DNA of 64,000 nucleotides from Noviherbaspirillum sp. L7-7A (GTDB lineage Bacteria; Pseudomonadota; Gammaproteobacteria; Burkholderiales; Burkholderiaceae_D): contig NZ_JAHQRJ010000001.1 in NCBI RefSeq assembly GCF_019052805.1, positions 620,001 to 684,000 on the forward strand, written 5' to 3'. Under the pieces are notes generated by a model. The model was not told the DNA's origin, ran no database searches, and worked only from the letters and a program-made list of their open reading frames with translations. Shown here piece after piece: positions 33,423 to 41,729 of this stretch. The position numbers were made by a program, and so were the translations under genes. Each line of letters begins with the position of its first letter. Within the stretch, counting starts at the first letter, position 1.

Positions 33423-33896
33423 ATGCGTTTAACAACCAAAGGCCGTTTTGCCGTCACCGCGATGATTGACCTGGCGCTGCGCCAGGACAAGGGTCCGGTC
33501 ACGCTCTCCGGCATCAGCCAGCGTCAGGAAATTTCCCTGTCTTATCTGGAGCAGCTGTTTGGCAAGCTGCGCCGACATGAAATCGTCGAATCCGTGCGCG
33601 GCCCGGGTGGCGGTTACCACCTGGCGCGCAAGGCGGAAGACGTGACGGTGGCCGACATCATCATCGCCGTCGACGAGCCACTGGACGCCACGCAGTGCGG
33701 CGGCAAGGAAAACTGCCACGGCCATACCCCGGAAAACGGCACCCGCTGCATGACGCATGACCTGTGGGCGACGCTCAATGCCAAGATGGTCGATTACCTG
33801 GACTCGGTGTCCCTGAAGGATCTGGTAGACCAGCAGAAGCAAAAAATGAATGAACACAACGTGGTCGTCGTACATCGTCCCCAAGCGGCCGCCTGA
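33423..33896 (+). CDS. iscR: Fe-S cluster regulator IscR
   Basis: The 157-aa Rrf2-family repressor has an N-terminal winged helix ([14 protein letters not shown], then [17 protein letters not shown]) and [2Fe-2S] ligands C92, C98, C109 and H112. The spacing is C-x5-C-x10-C-x2-H; E. coli IscR has C-x5-C-x5-C-x2-H, so the loop has five extra residues (HTPENG region). It heads the isc operon and the two boxes just upstream indicate autoregulation. iscS follows 20 bases after its stop. Confidence 0.96.
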   Translation: MRLTTKGRFAVTAMIDLALRQDKGPVTLSGISQRQEISLSYLEQLFGKLRRHEIVESVRGPGGGYHLARKAEDVTVADIIIAVDEPLDATQCGGKENCHGHTPENGTRCMTHDLWATLNAKMVDYLDSVSLKDLVDQQKQKMNEHNVVVVHRPQAAA

Positions 33897-33916
33897 TCCG
33901 AACGGAGTTGAACACT

Positions 33917-35170
33917 ATGAATGCACCCCTGACCAAAAACCTGATCGACACCCTGAAAGCGCCGCATTTCCCCATTTATATGGATTATTCGGCGACCACG
34001 CCGATCGATCCGCGCGTGGCCGACAAGATGATTCCCTACCTGCGCGAGCAGTTCGGTAATCCGGCGTCGCGCAGCCACATGTATGGCTGGACCGCGGAGC
34101 AGGCGGTGGAGCAGGCGCGCGAACAGGTGGCGGCGCTGGTCAATGCCGACCCGCGCGAGATCATCTGGACCTCCGGCGCGACTGAAGGGAACAACCTGGC
34201 GCTGAAGGGCGCCGCGCATTTCTACAAGACCAAGGGCAAGCACATCATCACGGTCAAGACCGAGCACAAGGCCGTGCTGGACACCGTGCGCGAGCTGGAG
34301 CGCCAGGGCTTCGAGGCCACCTACCTGCAGCCGCAGGACAATGGCCTGATCACCATCGCCCAGCTGGAAGAAGCGATCCGCCCGGACACCATCCTGGTCT
34401 CGGTGATGCTGGTCAATAACGAGATCGGCGTGATCCAGCCGATCGACGAGATCGGCGAGCTTTGCCGCAAGAAGGGCATCGTCTTCCATTGCGACGCAGC
34501 CCAGGCCACCGGCAAGATGCCGATCGACCTGCAGAAGACCAAGGTCGACCTGATGACCTTCACCGCGCACAAGACCTATGGCCCGAAAGGCATCGGCGCG
34601 CTGTACGTACGCCGCAAGCCGCGCGTGCGGATCGAGCCGCAGATGCATGGCGGCGGACATGAGCGCGGCCTGCGTTCGGGCACGCTGCCGGTGCACCAGA
34701 TCGTCGGCATGGGCGAAGCCTTCCGCATCGCCAAGGAAGAGATGGACAGCGAGATCGGGCGCATCCGCGCGCTGCGCGACCGCCTGGCCGCTGGCCTCAC
34801 GCAGATGGAAGAAGTCTATGTGAACGGCGACATGGAGCATCGCGTGCCGCACAACCTGAACGTGAGCTTCAACTATGTGGAAGGCGAGTCGCTGATCATG
34901 GCGATCAAGGACATCGCGGTGTCGTCCGGTTCGGCTTGTACTTCGGCCAGCCTGGAGCCATCTTATGTGCTGAGGGCGCTGGGTCGCAGCGACGAACTGG
35001 CGCACAGCTCGATCCGCTTCACCTTCGGCCGCTTCACCACCGAGGAAGACGTGGACTTCACGATCCAGCTGATCAAGGACAAGGTGACCAAGCTGCGCGA
35101 ACTGTCGCCGCTGTGGGACATGTACAAGGAAGGGATCGACATCAATTCGATCCAATGGGCGGCACACTAA
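33917..35170 (+). CDS. iscS: Cysteine desulfurase IscS
   Basis: The 417-aa PLP enzyme removes sulfur from cysteine for Fe-S cluster assembly and tRNA thiolation. Visible are the Schiff-base Lys K219 ([10 protein letters not shown]), the PLP-contacting HCDAAQ and the catalytic loop Cys C341 ([15 protein letters not shown]). ATG 33917 has CGGAG 9 bases upstream; a TTG at 33908 is too close to it. Second gene of the isc operon. Confidence 0.98.
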   Translation: MNAPLTKNLIDTLKAPHFPIYMDYSATTPIDPRVADKMIPYLREQFGNPASRSHMYGWTAEQAVEQAREQVAALVNADPREIIWTSGATEGNNLALKGAAHFYKTKGKHIITVKTEHKAVLDTVRELERQGFEATYLQPQDNGLITIAQLEEAIRPDTILVSVMLVNNEIGVIQPIDEIGELCRKKGIVFHCDAAQATGKMPIDLQKTKVDLMTFTAHKTYGPKGIGALYVRRKPRVRIEPQMHGGGHERGLRSGTLPVHQIVGMGEAFRIAKEEMDSEIGRIRALRDRLAAGLTQMEEVYVNGDMEHRVPHNLNVSFNYVEGESLIMAIKDIAVSSGSACTSASLEPSYVLRALGRSDELAHSSIRFTFGRFTTEEDVDFTIQLIKDKVTKLRELSPLWDMYKEGIDINSIQWAAH

Positions 35171-35194
35171 TTACTGCATTCAAGGAGCAACACC

Positions 35195-35593
35195 ATGGCT
35201 TATTCGGACAAGGTACTGGACCACTATGAAAACCCGCGCAATGTGGGCGCGTTTGAAAAGGGCGACGAGACCGTCGGCACCGGCATGGTCGGCGCGCCGG
35301 CCTGCGGCGACGTGATGAAGCTGCAGATCAAGGTCGGCGCCGATGGCGTGATCGAGGATGCCAAGTTCAAGACCTATGGCTGCGGCTCGGCCATCGCGTC
35401 GTCCTCGCTGATCACGGAATGGGTCAAGGGCAAGACTTTGGACCAGGCGATGTCGATCAAGAACACCCAGATCGCGGAAGAGCTGGCGCTGCCGCCGGTG
35501 AAGATCCACTGCTCGATCCTGGCGGAAGACGCGATCAAGGCCGCGGTGCAGGACTACAAGGCCAAGCACGGCGCCGGCAGCGAAGTCGCCTGA
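35195..35593 (+). CDS. iscU: Fe-S cluster assembly scaffold IscU
   Basis: The 132-aa scaffold has the three cluster-ligand cysteines C37 (GAPACGD), C63 (YGCGSA) and C106, and D39, which allows cluster release. LPPVKIHC (99-106) is the motif bound by the chaperone HscA. AAGGAG lies 8 bases before the ATG. It receives sulfur from IscS and passes clusters on with HscB/HscA. Confidence 0.98.
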   Translation: MAYSDKVLDHYENPRNVGAFEKGDETVGTGMVGAPACGDVMKLQIKVGADGVIEDAKFKTYGCGSAIASSSLITEWVKGKTLDQAMSIKNTQIAEELALPPVKIHCSILAEDAIKAAVQDYKAKHGAGSEVA

Positions 35594-35654
35594 GAGCAGG
35601 GCGGCATGGGCGGACGGCGATACCGTCCGCCGGCATCATGGAGAGAGCGTAACG

Positions 35655-35978
35655 ATGGCAATCACACTGACTGAAAAAGCGGCAAAGCATATCACCCGGT
35701 ACATAGACCGGCGCGGCAAGGGCCTGGGCCTGCGCTTCGGCGTGCGCACCACCGGCTGTTCCGGCCTGGCCTACAAGCTGGAGTACGTGGACGAGGCGGC
35801 GGCGGAGGACAATGTGTTCGAGTCGCATGGCGTGAAGGTCTTCGTAGACCCGAAGAGCCTGCCGTATATCGACGGCACCGAGCTGGACTTCGCGCGCGAA
35901 GGCCTGAACGAGGGCTTCAAGTTCCATAACCCGAACGTCAAGGATGAGTGCGGCTGCGGCGAGAGCTTCCGCATCTGA
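35655..35978 (+). CDS. iscA: Fe-S cluster assembly A-type carrier IscA
   Basis: The 107-aa A-type carrier has the conserved cysteines C35 (TTGCSGLAY), C99 and C101 (CGCGESF) that hold iron or a cluster. It lies 61 bases after iscU with GAGAG upstream of its ATG. A terminator-like hairpin lies between it and hscB. Confidence 0.97.
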   Translation: MAITLTEKAAKHITRYIDRRGKGLGLRFGVRTTGCSGLAYKLEYVDEAAAEDNVFESHGVKVFVDPKSLPYIDGTELDFAREGLNEGFKFHNPNVKDECGCGESFRI

Positions 35979-36029
35979 GCCACGATCCCTGCCTTGTCCC
36001 GGCAACAGGCTTAATGCCTGTGTTGACCC

Positions 36030-36060
36030 AGCCTGTTGAAGTCGGACAGGCTTTTGTTTT
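36030..36060 (+). terminator. Terminator-like hairpin inside the isc operon
   Basis: Stem AGCCTGT/ACAGGCT with a 9-base loop is followed by TTTGTTTT, right before the hscB start. It may reduce read-through from iscRSUA into hscBA-fdx-iscX. Confidence 0.5.
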
Positions 36061-36062
36061 AG

Positions 36063-36584
36063 ATGACCATGCAAAATCACTTTGAGCTGTTCCACCTGCC
36101 GCAGCGGTTTGACGTCGACATGAAGGCGCTGGACCAGGCTTATCGTGAAGTGCAGAACCAGGTGCATCCGGACAAGTTCGCCAGCAGCCCCGACGCCGAG
36201 AAGCGCGTCGCGATGCAATGGGCCACCCGCGCCAACGAAGCCTACCAGACGCTGAAGTCGCCGCTCAAGCGCGCCACTTACCTGTGCGAACTGAACGGCG
36301 TGGAACTGCAGGCCGAGTCCAACACCGCAATGGCGCCGGCCTTCCTGATGCAGCAGATGGAATGGCGCGAGGCGCTGGACGATGCCCGCGCCGGCCGCGA
36401 CCTCGATGCGCTGGAGCGCCTGGACAAGGAACTCGGCACGGTGCGCCGCCAGGAACTGGGCCGGATCGGCACCGCGCTGGATGGCCGCGACTTCGCCACT
36501 GCCGCGCAGGGCGTGCGCCAGCTGATGTTCCTGGAAAAATTCGGCGACGAAGTCGCCGCCGCTTTCGACCGCTTGACGGATTAA
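36063..36584 (+). CDS. hscB: J-domain co-chaperone HscB
   Basis: The 173-aa protein has an N-terminal J domain with the HPD triad (VHPDKF, about residue 38) and a C-terminal three-helix domain that binds IscU. It delivers IscU to HscA and stimulates its ATPase. No Shine-Dalgarno sequence is visible before ATG 36063 or ATG 36069. It is followed by hscA after 9 bases. Confidence 0.96.
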   Translation: MTMQNHFELFHLPQRFDVDMKALDQAYREVQNQVHPDKFASSPDAEKRVAMQWATRANEAYQTLKSPLKRATYLCELNGVELQAESNTAMAPAFLMQQMEWREALDDARAGRDLDALERLDKELGTVRRQELGRIGTALDGRDFATAAQGVRQLMFLEKFGDEVAAAFDRLTD

Positions 36585-36593
36585 GACCACACC

Positions 36594-38459
36594 ATGGCAT
36601 TACTGCAGATTTCAGAACCCGGCATGTCCACCGCGCCGCACCAGCACAGGCTGGCAGTCGGCATCGACCTCGGCACCACCAATTCGCTGGTCGCCACCGT
36701 GCGCAACAGCATTCCCGAAGTGCTGGACGACGAGGAGGGCCATGCGCTGCTGCCGTCGGTGGTGCGCTACCTGCCCAACGGCCATGCCAACATCGGCCAC
36801 AAGGCACAGGCGGCGCAGACCACCGACCCGCGCAACACGGTGGTGTCGGTCAAGCGCTTCATGGGCCGCGGCCTGAAGGACATCGCCCATGCGGAAAACA
36901 TGCCGTACGACTTCGTCGACCAGCCGGGCATGGTGCAGTTGCGCACCGTCGCCGGCGTCAAGAGCCCGGTCGAGATCTCGGCCCAGATCCTTGCCACGCT
37001 GCGCCAGCGCGCCGAGGATGCGCTGGGCGACGACCTGGTGGGCGCGGTGATTACCGTGCCGGCCTATTTCGACGATGCCCAGCGACAGGCCACCAAGGAT
37101 GCGGCCAAGCTGGCCGGCCTCAACGTGCTGCGCCTGCTCAACGAGCCGACCGCCGCCGCGATTGCCTATGGCCTGGACCATGGCTCGGAAGGCGTGTACG
37201 CGGTGTATGACCTGGGCGGCGGCACCTTCGATATTTCCATCTTGCGCCTGTCCAAGGGCGTGTTCGAGGTGCTGGCCACCGGCGGCGACTCCGCGCTTGG
37301 CGGCGACGATTTCGACCACAGGATCTTCTGCTGGATCGTCGAGCATTCCCATCTGTCGCCGCTGTCGGATGAAGACACACGGGTGCTGATGGTCAAGGCG
37401 CGGGAAGCCAAGGAACTGCTGTCGACCAATGCGGAAACCCATATCGACGCGGTGCTGGGCTCCGGTGAGGAAGTGCACCTGACGCTGACCGCCTCCACCT
37501 TCTTCGACATCACCCAGCACCTGGTGGCCAAGACCATTACCGCATCGCGCAAGGCGCTGCGCGATGCCGCCCTGGCGGTGGACGATGTGGACGGCGTGGT
37601 GCTGGTTGGCGGCGCAACCCGGATGCCGCATATCCGCAAGGCCGTCGGCGAATTCTTCCAGACCCTGCCGCTGGCCAATATCGACCCGGACAAGGTAGTG
37701 GCGCTGGGCGCCGCGGTGCAGGCCAATCTGCTGGCGGGCAACCGCGCGCCGGGCGACGACTGGCTGCTGCTGGACGTGATCCCGCTATCGCTGGGCGTGG
37801 AAACCATGGGCGGCCTGGCCGAGAAGGTCATTCCGCGCAATTCGACCATTCCCTGCGCGCGAGCGCAGGAATTCACCACCTTCAAGGATGGCCAGACCGC
37901 GATGGCGATCCACGTGGTGCAGGGCGAGCGCGAGCTGGTGTCGGACTGCCGCTCGCTGGCGCGCTTCGAGCTGCGCGGCATACCGCCGATGGCGGCCGGC
38001 GCCGCCCGCATCCGCATCACCTACCAGGTCGATGCCGATGGCCTGCTGTCGGTATCGGCGCGCGAGCTGATCTCCGGCGTGGAAGCATCGATCACCGTCA
38101 AGCCGTCCTATGGCCTGGGCGACGACGACATCTCCCGCATGCTGCAGGAATCGTTTTCTTCCGCCGACACCGACATGCAGCTGCGTGCGTTACGGGAAGA
38201 GCAGGTGGAAGCCGAGCGCATCCTGCTGGCCACGCAATCGGCGCTGGATGCGGATGCCGCCTTGCTGTCTGCTGAGGAGCGGGCCGACATTGCACGCTTG
38301 ATCGAGTCGCTGCGCATGACTGCGCAGGGTAGCGACCACCAGGCCATCAAGGAAGCGGTGGAAGCCCTGGCCCGCGGCACCGAGGAATTCGCCGCAAGGC
38401 GCATGGACCGCAGCGTGCGTGCCGCGCTGGCCGGCAGGAAGCTGGACGAGATTGCCTGA
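36594..38459 (+). CDS. hscA: Hsp70-class chaperone HscA
   Basis: This 621-aa specialised Hsp70 has an actin-like ATPase domain beginning [14 protein letters not shown] and containing [13 protein letters not shown] and [15 protein letters not shown], then a substrate-binding domain (about 390-510) that recognises the LPPVK motif of IscU, and a helical lid. The start [10 protein letters not shown] is typical of the family. It lies between hscB and fdx in the standard order. Confidence 0.98.
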   Translation: MALLQISEPGMSTAPHQHRLAVGIDLGTTNSLVATVRNSIPEVLDDEEGHALLPSVVRYLPNGHANIGHKAQAAQTTDPRNTVVSVKRFMGRGLKDIAHAENMPYDFVDQPGMVQLRTVAGVKSPVEISAQILATLRQRAEDALGDDLVGAVITVPAYFDDAQRQATKDAAKLAGLNVLRLLNEPTAAAIAYGLDHGSEGVYAVYDLGGGTFDISILRLSKGVFEVLATGGDSALGGDDFDHRIFCWIVEHSHLSPLSDEDTRVLMVKAREAKELLSTNAETHIDAVLGSGEEVHLTLTASTFFDITQHLVAKTITASRKALRDAALAVDDVDGVVLVGGATRMPHIRKAVGEFFQTLPLANIDPDKVVALGAAVQANLLAGNRAPGDDWLLLDVIPLSLGVETMGGLAEKVIPRNSTIPCARAQEFTTFKDGQTAMAIHVVQGERELVSDCRSLARFELRGIPPMAAGAARIRITYQVDADGLLSVSARELISGVEASITVKPSYGLGDDDISRMLQESFSSADTDMQLRALREEQVEAERILLATQSALDADAALLSAEERADIARLIESLRMTAQGSDHQAIKEAVEALARGTEEFAARRMDRSVRAALAGRKLDEIA

Positions 38460-38500
38460 ACGGGCGCATTGAACAAACAGGATTTTTGAAGGAAAGCCAC

Positions 38501-38839
38501 GTGCCACAAATCGTCGTGTTACCCCATCCCACCCTGTGCCCGGAAGGCGCAGTGATCGAAGCGCCCAAGGGCATCACAGTCTGCAATGCGCTGCTGGAAA
38601 ACGATATCGAGATCGAGCATGCCTGCGAGATGTCCTGCGCCTGCACCACCTGCCACGTGATCGTGCGCGAGGGATTCGACTCGCTCAACGAGCCGCAGGA
38701 AAAGGAAGAAGACCTGCTGGACATGGCCTGGGGCCTGGAAGCGAGTTCGCGGCTATCCTGCCAGGCGGTGGTGGACGAGGAGGACCTGGTGGTGGAGATC
38801 CCGAAATACACCATCAACCATGCGCGCGAAAATCACTGA
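38501..38839 (+). CDS. fdx: [2Fe-2S] ferredoxin of the isc system
   Basis: GTG 38501 has AAGGAAA about 6 bases upstream and gives the family-typical 112-aa protein. The cluster ligands are C42, C48, C51 (ACEMSCACTTC) and C87; the extra C46 is also found in E. coli Fdx. It supplies electrons for cluster formation on IscU. Confidence 0.96.
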   Translation: MPQIVVLPHPTLCPEGAVIEAPKGITVCNALLENDIEIEHACEMSCACTTCHVIVREGFDSLNEPQEKEEDLLDMAWGLEASSRLSCQAVVDEEDLVVEIPKYTINHARENH

Positions 38840-38853
38840 GCAAGGAGGCGACC

Positions 38854-39048
38854 ATGAAGTGGACCGACACCATACGCATCGCGGAAGAGCTGTTCGAGAA
38901 GCACCCGGAAGTCAACCCGCTGACCGTGCGCTTTACCGATCTGCATCGCTGGGTCTGCGAGCTCGATGGCTTCGATGACGAGCCGTCGCGGTCGAATGAA
39001 AAGATCCTGGAAGCCATCCAGATGGCCTGGATAGAGGAAGCGGAGTAG
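38854..39048 (+). CDS. iscX: Fe-S assembly accessory protein IscX
   Basis: The 64-aa acidic protein begins MKWTDTIRIAEELFEKHPEV and contains RFTDLHRWVCELDGFDD, matching the IscX (YfhJ) family, which binds IscS and iron. AAGGAGG lies 6 bases before the ATG. It closes the operon ahead of a strong terminator. Confidence 0.96.
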   Translation: MKWTDTIRIAEELFEKHPEVNPLTVRFTDLHRWVCELDGFDDEPSRSNEKILEAIQMAWIEEAE

Positions 39049-39072
39049 GGCTTGGTTCTTGCGCATCCACGC

Positions 39073-39109
39073 AAAAGCCCCGTCGCCTTGATTGGCGCCG
39101 GGGCTTTTT
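39073..39109 (+). terminator. Rho-independent terminator of the isc operon
   Basis: A GC-rich hairpin (AAAAGCCCCG pairing with CGGGGCTTTT, with an inner CGCC/GGCG stem) ends in five T, 25 bases after the iscX stop. Confidence 0.9.
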
Positions 39110-39185
39110 GATTTCTGCCGTAGGCAGTGCGATCCCCTTCGTCAGCAGGCCGAGGCCGTGACGCTGCCCTGGCTCCTGCCTTCAC

Positions 39186-40073
39186 TCACGGCAGGCTCTG
39201 CGTCAGCAGCGCCTCCAGCACTTTCGGCTGGAACTGCCTTTCCGTCGTAATCGCATAAAAATTCTCAAACACCTCCGGCACCACGCAGTACTGCTGCAGC
39301 ACACCCATCTTCAATTCGTCCTGTACCACCACGGCCGGCACCAGCGCCACGCCGCCCGAGTCGCGCGCCAGCAGTCGCAGCATGGCCATGTCGTCGACCT
39401 CCGCGAAGATATCCATGGCGATGCCTCTGGCTTCACACAGCATGTTGAATTCGGTACGGATGTCGCTGCTGTGGCCGGGCAGCAGCAGTTTCATGCCCTT
39501 CAGGCCGGCAGGAAACCGGAATGGCTTGCTGTCTGCACGCGGCCTGCCAACCAGGCAGACCGGCTGCCTGGCTATCCTGCGACAGCGCCACGCCTGCTCT
39601 TCATTGGCACTCACAGGCCGGTTCGACAGCACGATGTCCAGCTTGTGCACCGCAAGCCGGCCGAGCAACTCGTCCAGCGTGCCGGATTCCAGCACCAGCT
39701 TCACATCTTCCATGCCCATTACGGGCCGCAGAAAATTTTCCTGGAAATTTCGCGACAGCGTGGCGACCGCGCCCACGCGCAGGCGCTGCGACCTGTGGCC
39801 CTTGCCGGCGGCCACCACTTCCATCAGCTCATTGCCCATGGCGAAGATATTGTCCGCGTAATCCAGCACCACATGGCCGAGCTCGGTGAGCTTCAGGGTG
39901 CGGCCTTCACGCAGGAACAGCGCATAGCCGAGCTGCTCTTCGAGCTGCCTGATCTGCATCGACAGCGCCGACTGCGACAGGTGCATCTGCTCCGCAACCC
40001 GCGTCAGGTGGCCTTCCTTGGCAACCATCCAGAAGTAGTAGAGGTGGCGGTAATTCAGGCGTGAAAAGGGCAT
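39186..40073 (-). CDS. LysR-family regulator divergent from dabBA
   Basis: The 295-aa protein has an N-terminal winged helix (LTRVAEQMHLSQSALSMQIRQLEEQLG) and a periplasmic-binding-fold effector domain. The opening MPFSRLNYRHLYYFWMVAKEG resembles the NhaR-like subgroup. It is transcribed away from dabB across 96 AT-rich bases, the usual position of a LysR activator of the divergent operon. I infer control of inorganic-carbon uptake; the effector is unknown. Confidence 0.93.
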   Translation of the reverse strand: MPFSRLNYRHLYYFWMVAKEGHLTRVAEQMHLSQSALSMQIRQLEEQLGYALFLREGRTLKLTELGHVVLDYADNIFAMGNELMEVVAAGKGHRSQRLRVGAVATLSRNFQENFLRPVMGMEDVKLVLESGTLDELLGRLAVHKLDIVLSNRPVSANEEQAWRCRRIARQPVCLVGRPRADSKPFRFPAGLKGMKLLLPGHSSDIRTEFNMLCEARGIAMDIFAEVDDMAMLRLLARDSGGVALVPAVVVQDELKMGVLQQYCVVPEVFENFYAITTERQFQPKVLEALLTQSLP

Positions 40074-40169
40074 CGTTCTGTTTTAATGAATTATTATTGG
40101 TTAATTATATATTTTACTTAAGCGGCACTGGCCGGCACAGTAACGCATCTTTTCTGCCGGAGTATTCGA
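40074..40169. promoter_or_regulatory. AT-rich divergent promoter region, lysR / dabBA
   Basis: These 96 bases contain an unusually AT-rich block (about 40081-40120) with repeated TTAAT/AATTAT words, suitable for LysR-type binding and the dab promoter. GGAG lies 7 bases before the dabB ATG. No single operator can be fixed by eye. Confidence 0.5.
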
Positions 40170-41729
40170 ATGATGCATCCTGATGTCGCTGCATGGCTAT
40201 GGCTGATGCCGCTGGCCTATGCGCTTGCCCTTGTTCCCGCGCTTGCCGGCGTTGGCGAGACCCGTGCATGGCGGTTTGCCGAAGCGAGCGCGGCCGGCGC
40301 CCTTGGCGTGGCAGTGTGCGCTGTGGCGGTTGCAGCCGCGCAGGCCGCCACGGGCCATGTTGCAATCGATGCGCCTGGCCTTGCAATGGCCTGCCTGATT
40401 AGCCTCCTCAGCTGGGTCATCCTGCGCTTTTCCCGTCGGTATCTGCAGGGAGAGCCTGGCCAGCGTGGCTATATCGCCGCCATGCTGTTCACGCTTGCCT
40501 CCGTCAGCGTGGTGTTTATCACCGATCACCTTGGCGTGCTGGCGCTGGCATGGCTATCCAGCAGCCTGGGCCTGCATCGCTTGCTGATGTTCTATGCCGA
40601 CCGCCCCGTGGCATGCGTGGTCGCGCACAAGAAATTCCTGGCCAGCCGGCTGGCCGATCTCAGCCTCGCCCTCGCGCTGTGGCTGATCTATTCCGAGGCA
40701 GGCACGCTTTCCATGCAGGGCATCGCTGCCCACGTTGCTGCCTCCGCGAAGCTGGCCCCCAGCATGCATGCCGCGATGGCATTGATCGCCCTGGCGGTGA
40801 TCTTCAAGTCGGCGCAACTGCCGGTGCACGGCTGGCTGATCCAGGTCATGGAAGCGCCGACGCCGGTATCCGCACTGCTGCATGCGGGCGTGGTCAACCT
40901 GGGCGGCTTCGTGCTCATCAGGCTGGCGGCGCTGCTGTCGGCCGCACCCGTGGCGCAGGCGATGCTGGTCATTGTCGGCAGCCTGACCGCGGTGCTGGCC
41001 GGCCTGGTGATGATGACCCGCATCAGCATCAAGGTCAGGCTGGCATGGTCAACTTGCGCGCAGATGGGCTTCATGCTGCTGGAATGCGGTCTGGGCCTGT
41101 ATGAACTGGCCTTGCTGCACCTGCTGGCGCATTCGCTGTACAAGGCCTACGCCTTTTTGACGGCCGGCGAGGCGGTGATGGATACCCGTCGCCGCCAGCT
41201 GTTTCCCAATAGCGTCGGAGCCGCTCCAATGCATCTGTTCCTTGGGCGTCTTGCCGCCGCGCCGCTGGCCATGGCTGCCGTCTGGCTCTCCACATTCATG
41301 TGGCAGTTGGTGTCGCCGCATGCGCAAGTGCCCGCCATCGTGGTGCTCATCATCGGCCTCGGGCTGGCTCCGCTGCTCTGGCAGGACAAGCTCTCCGGCA
41401 TGCTGCGTGGCCTGCTGGCGGTGCTGTTGCTGGCCCAGCTTTATGTTGGATGGCATCTGCTGTTTGCGACGCTGCTGGCACTGCCGGATAGCCAGGTTGC
41501 GTCATTCCTGGTGGCCTGGGTCGCGATCTGCTTTGCGCTGCTGTACGGCGTGCAGGCTTGGCTGCTTGCCTTTCCCGGCGGACGGCTTTCGGTTGCGCTG
41601 TATCCCTGGGCCTATGCCGGCTTTTATCTCGATGAGCGCTTTACCAGGCTGACCTTCCGCATCTGGCCGGTGCAGTTGCCTCAGCGCCCGCCACACCAAT
41701 TCAACGTCGCCACCGGAGAACAAGCATGA
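40170..41729 (+). CDS. dabB: DAB inorganic-carbon transporter membrane subunit DabB
   Basis: The 519-aa polytopic protein belongs to the NuoL/Mrp antiporter-like family, with about 14 hydrophobic helices and the conserved KSAQLPVHGWLIQVMEAPTPVSALLHAG segment split around residues 211-240. In DAB systems this subunit couples ion movement to the DabA carbonic-anhydrase-like subunit. It is short compared with NuoL and has no other complex I gene beside it. Its stop overlaps the dabA ATG (ATGA). Confidence 0.92.
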   Translation: MMHPDVAAWLWLMPLAYALALVPALAGVGETRAWRFAEASAAGALGVAVCAVAVAAAQAATGHVAIDAPGLAMACLISLLSWVILRFSRRYLQGEPGQRGYIAAMLFTLASVSVVFITDHLGVLALAWLSSSLGLHRLLMFYADRPVACVVAHKKFLASRLADLSLALALWLIYSEAGTLSMQGIAAHVAASAKLAPSMHAAMALIALAVIFKSAQLPVHGWLIQVMEAPTPVSALLHAGVVNLGGFVLIRLAALLSAAPVAQAMLVIVGSLTAVLAGLVMMTRISIKVRLAWSTCAQMGFMLLECGLGLYELALLHLLAHSLYKAYAFLTAGEAVMDTRRRQLFPNSVGAAPMHLFLGRLAAAPLAMAAVWLSTFMWQLVSPHAQVPAIVVLIIGLGLAPLLWQDKLSGMLRGLLAVLLLAQLYVGWHLLFATLLALPDSQVASFLVAWVAICFALLYGVQAWLLAFPGGRLSVALYPWAYAGFYLDERFTRLTFRIWPVQLPQRPPHQFNVATGEQA

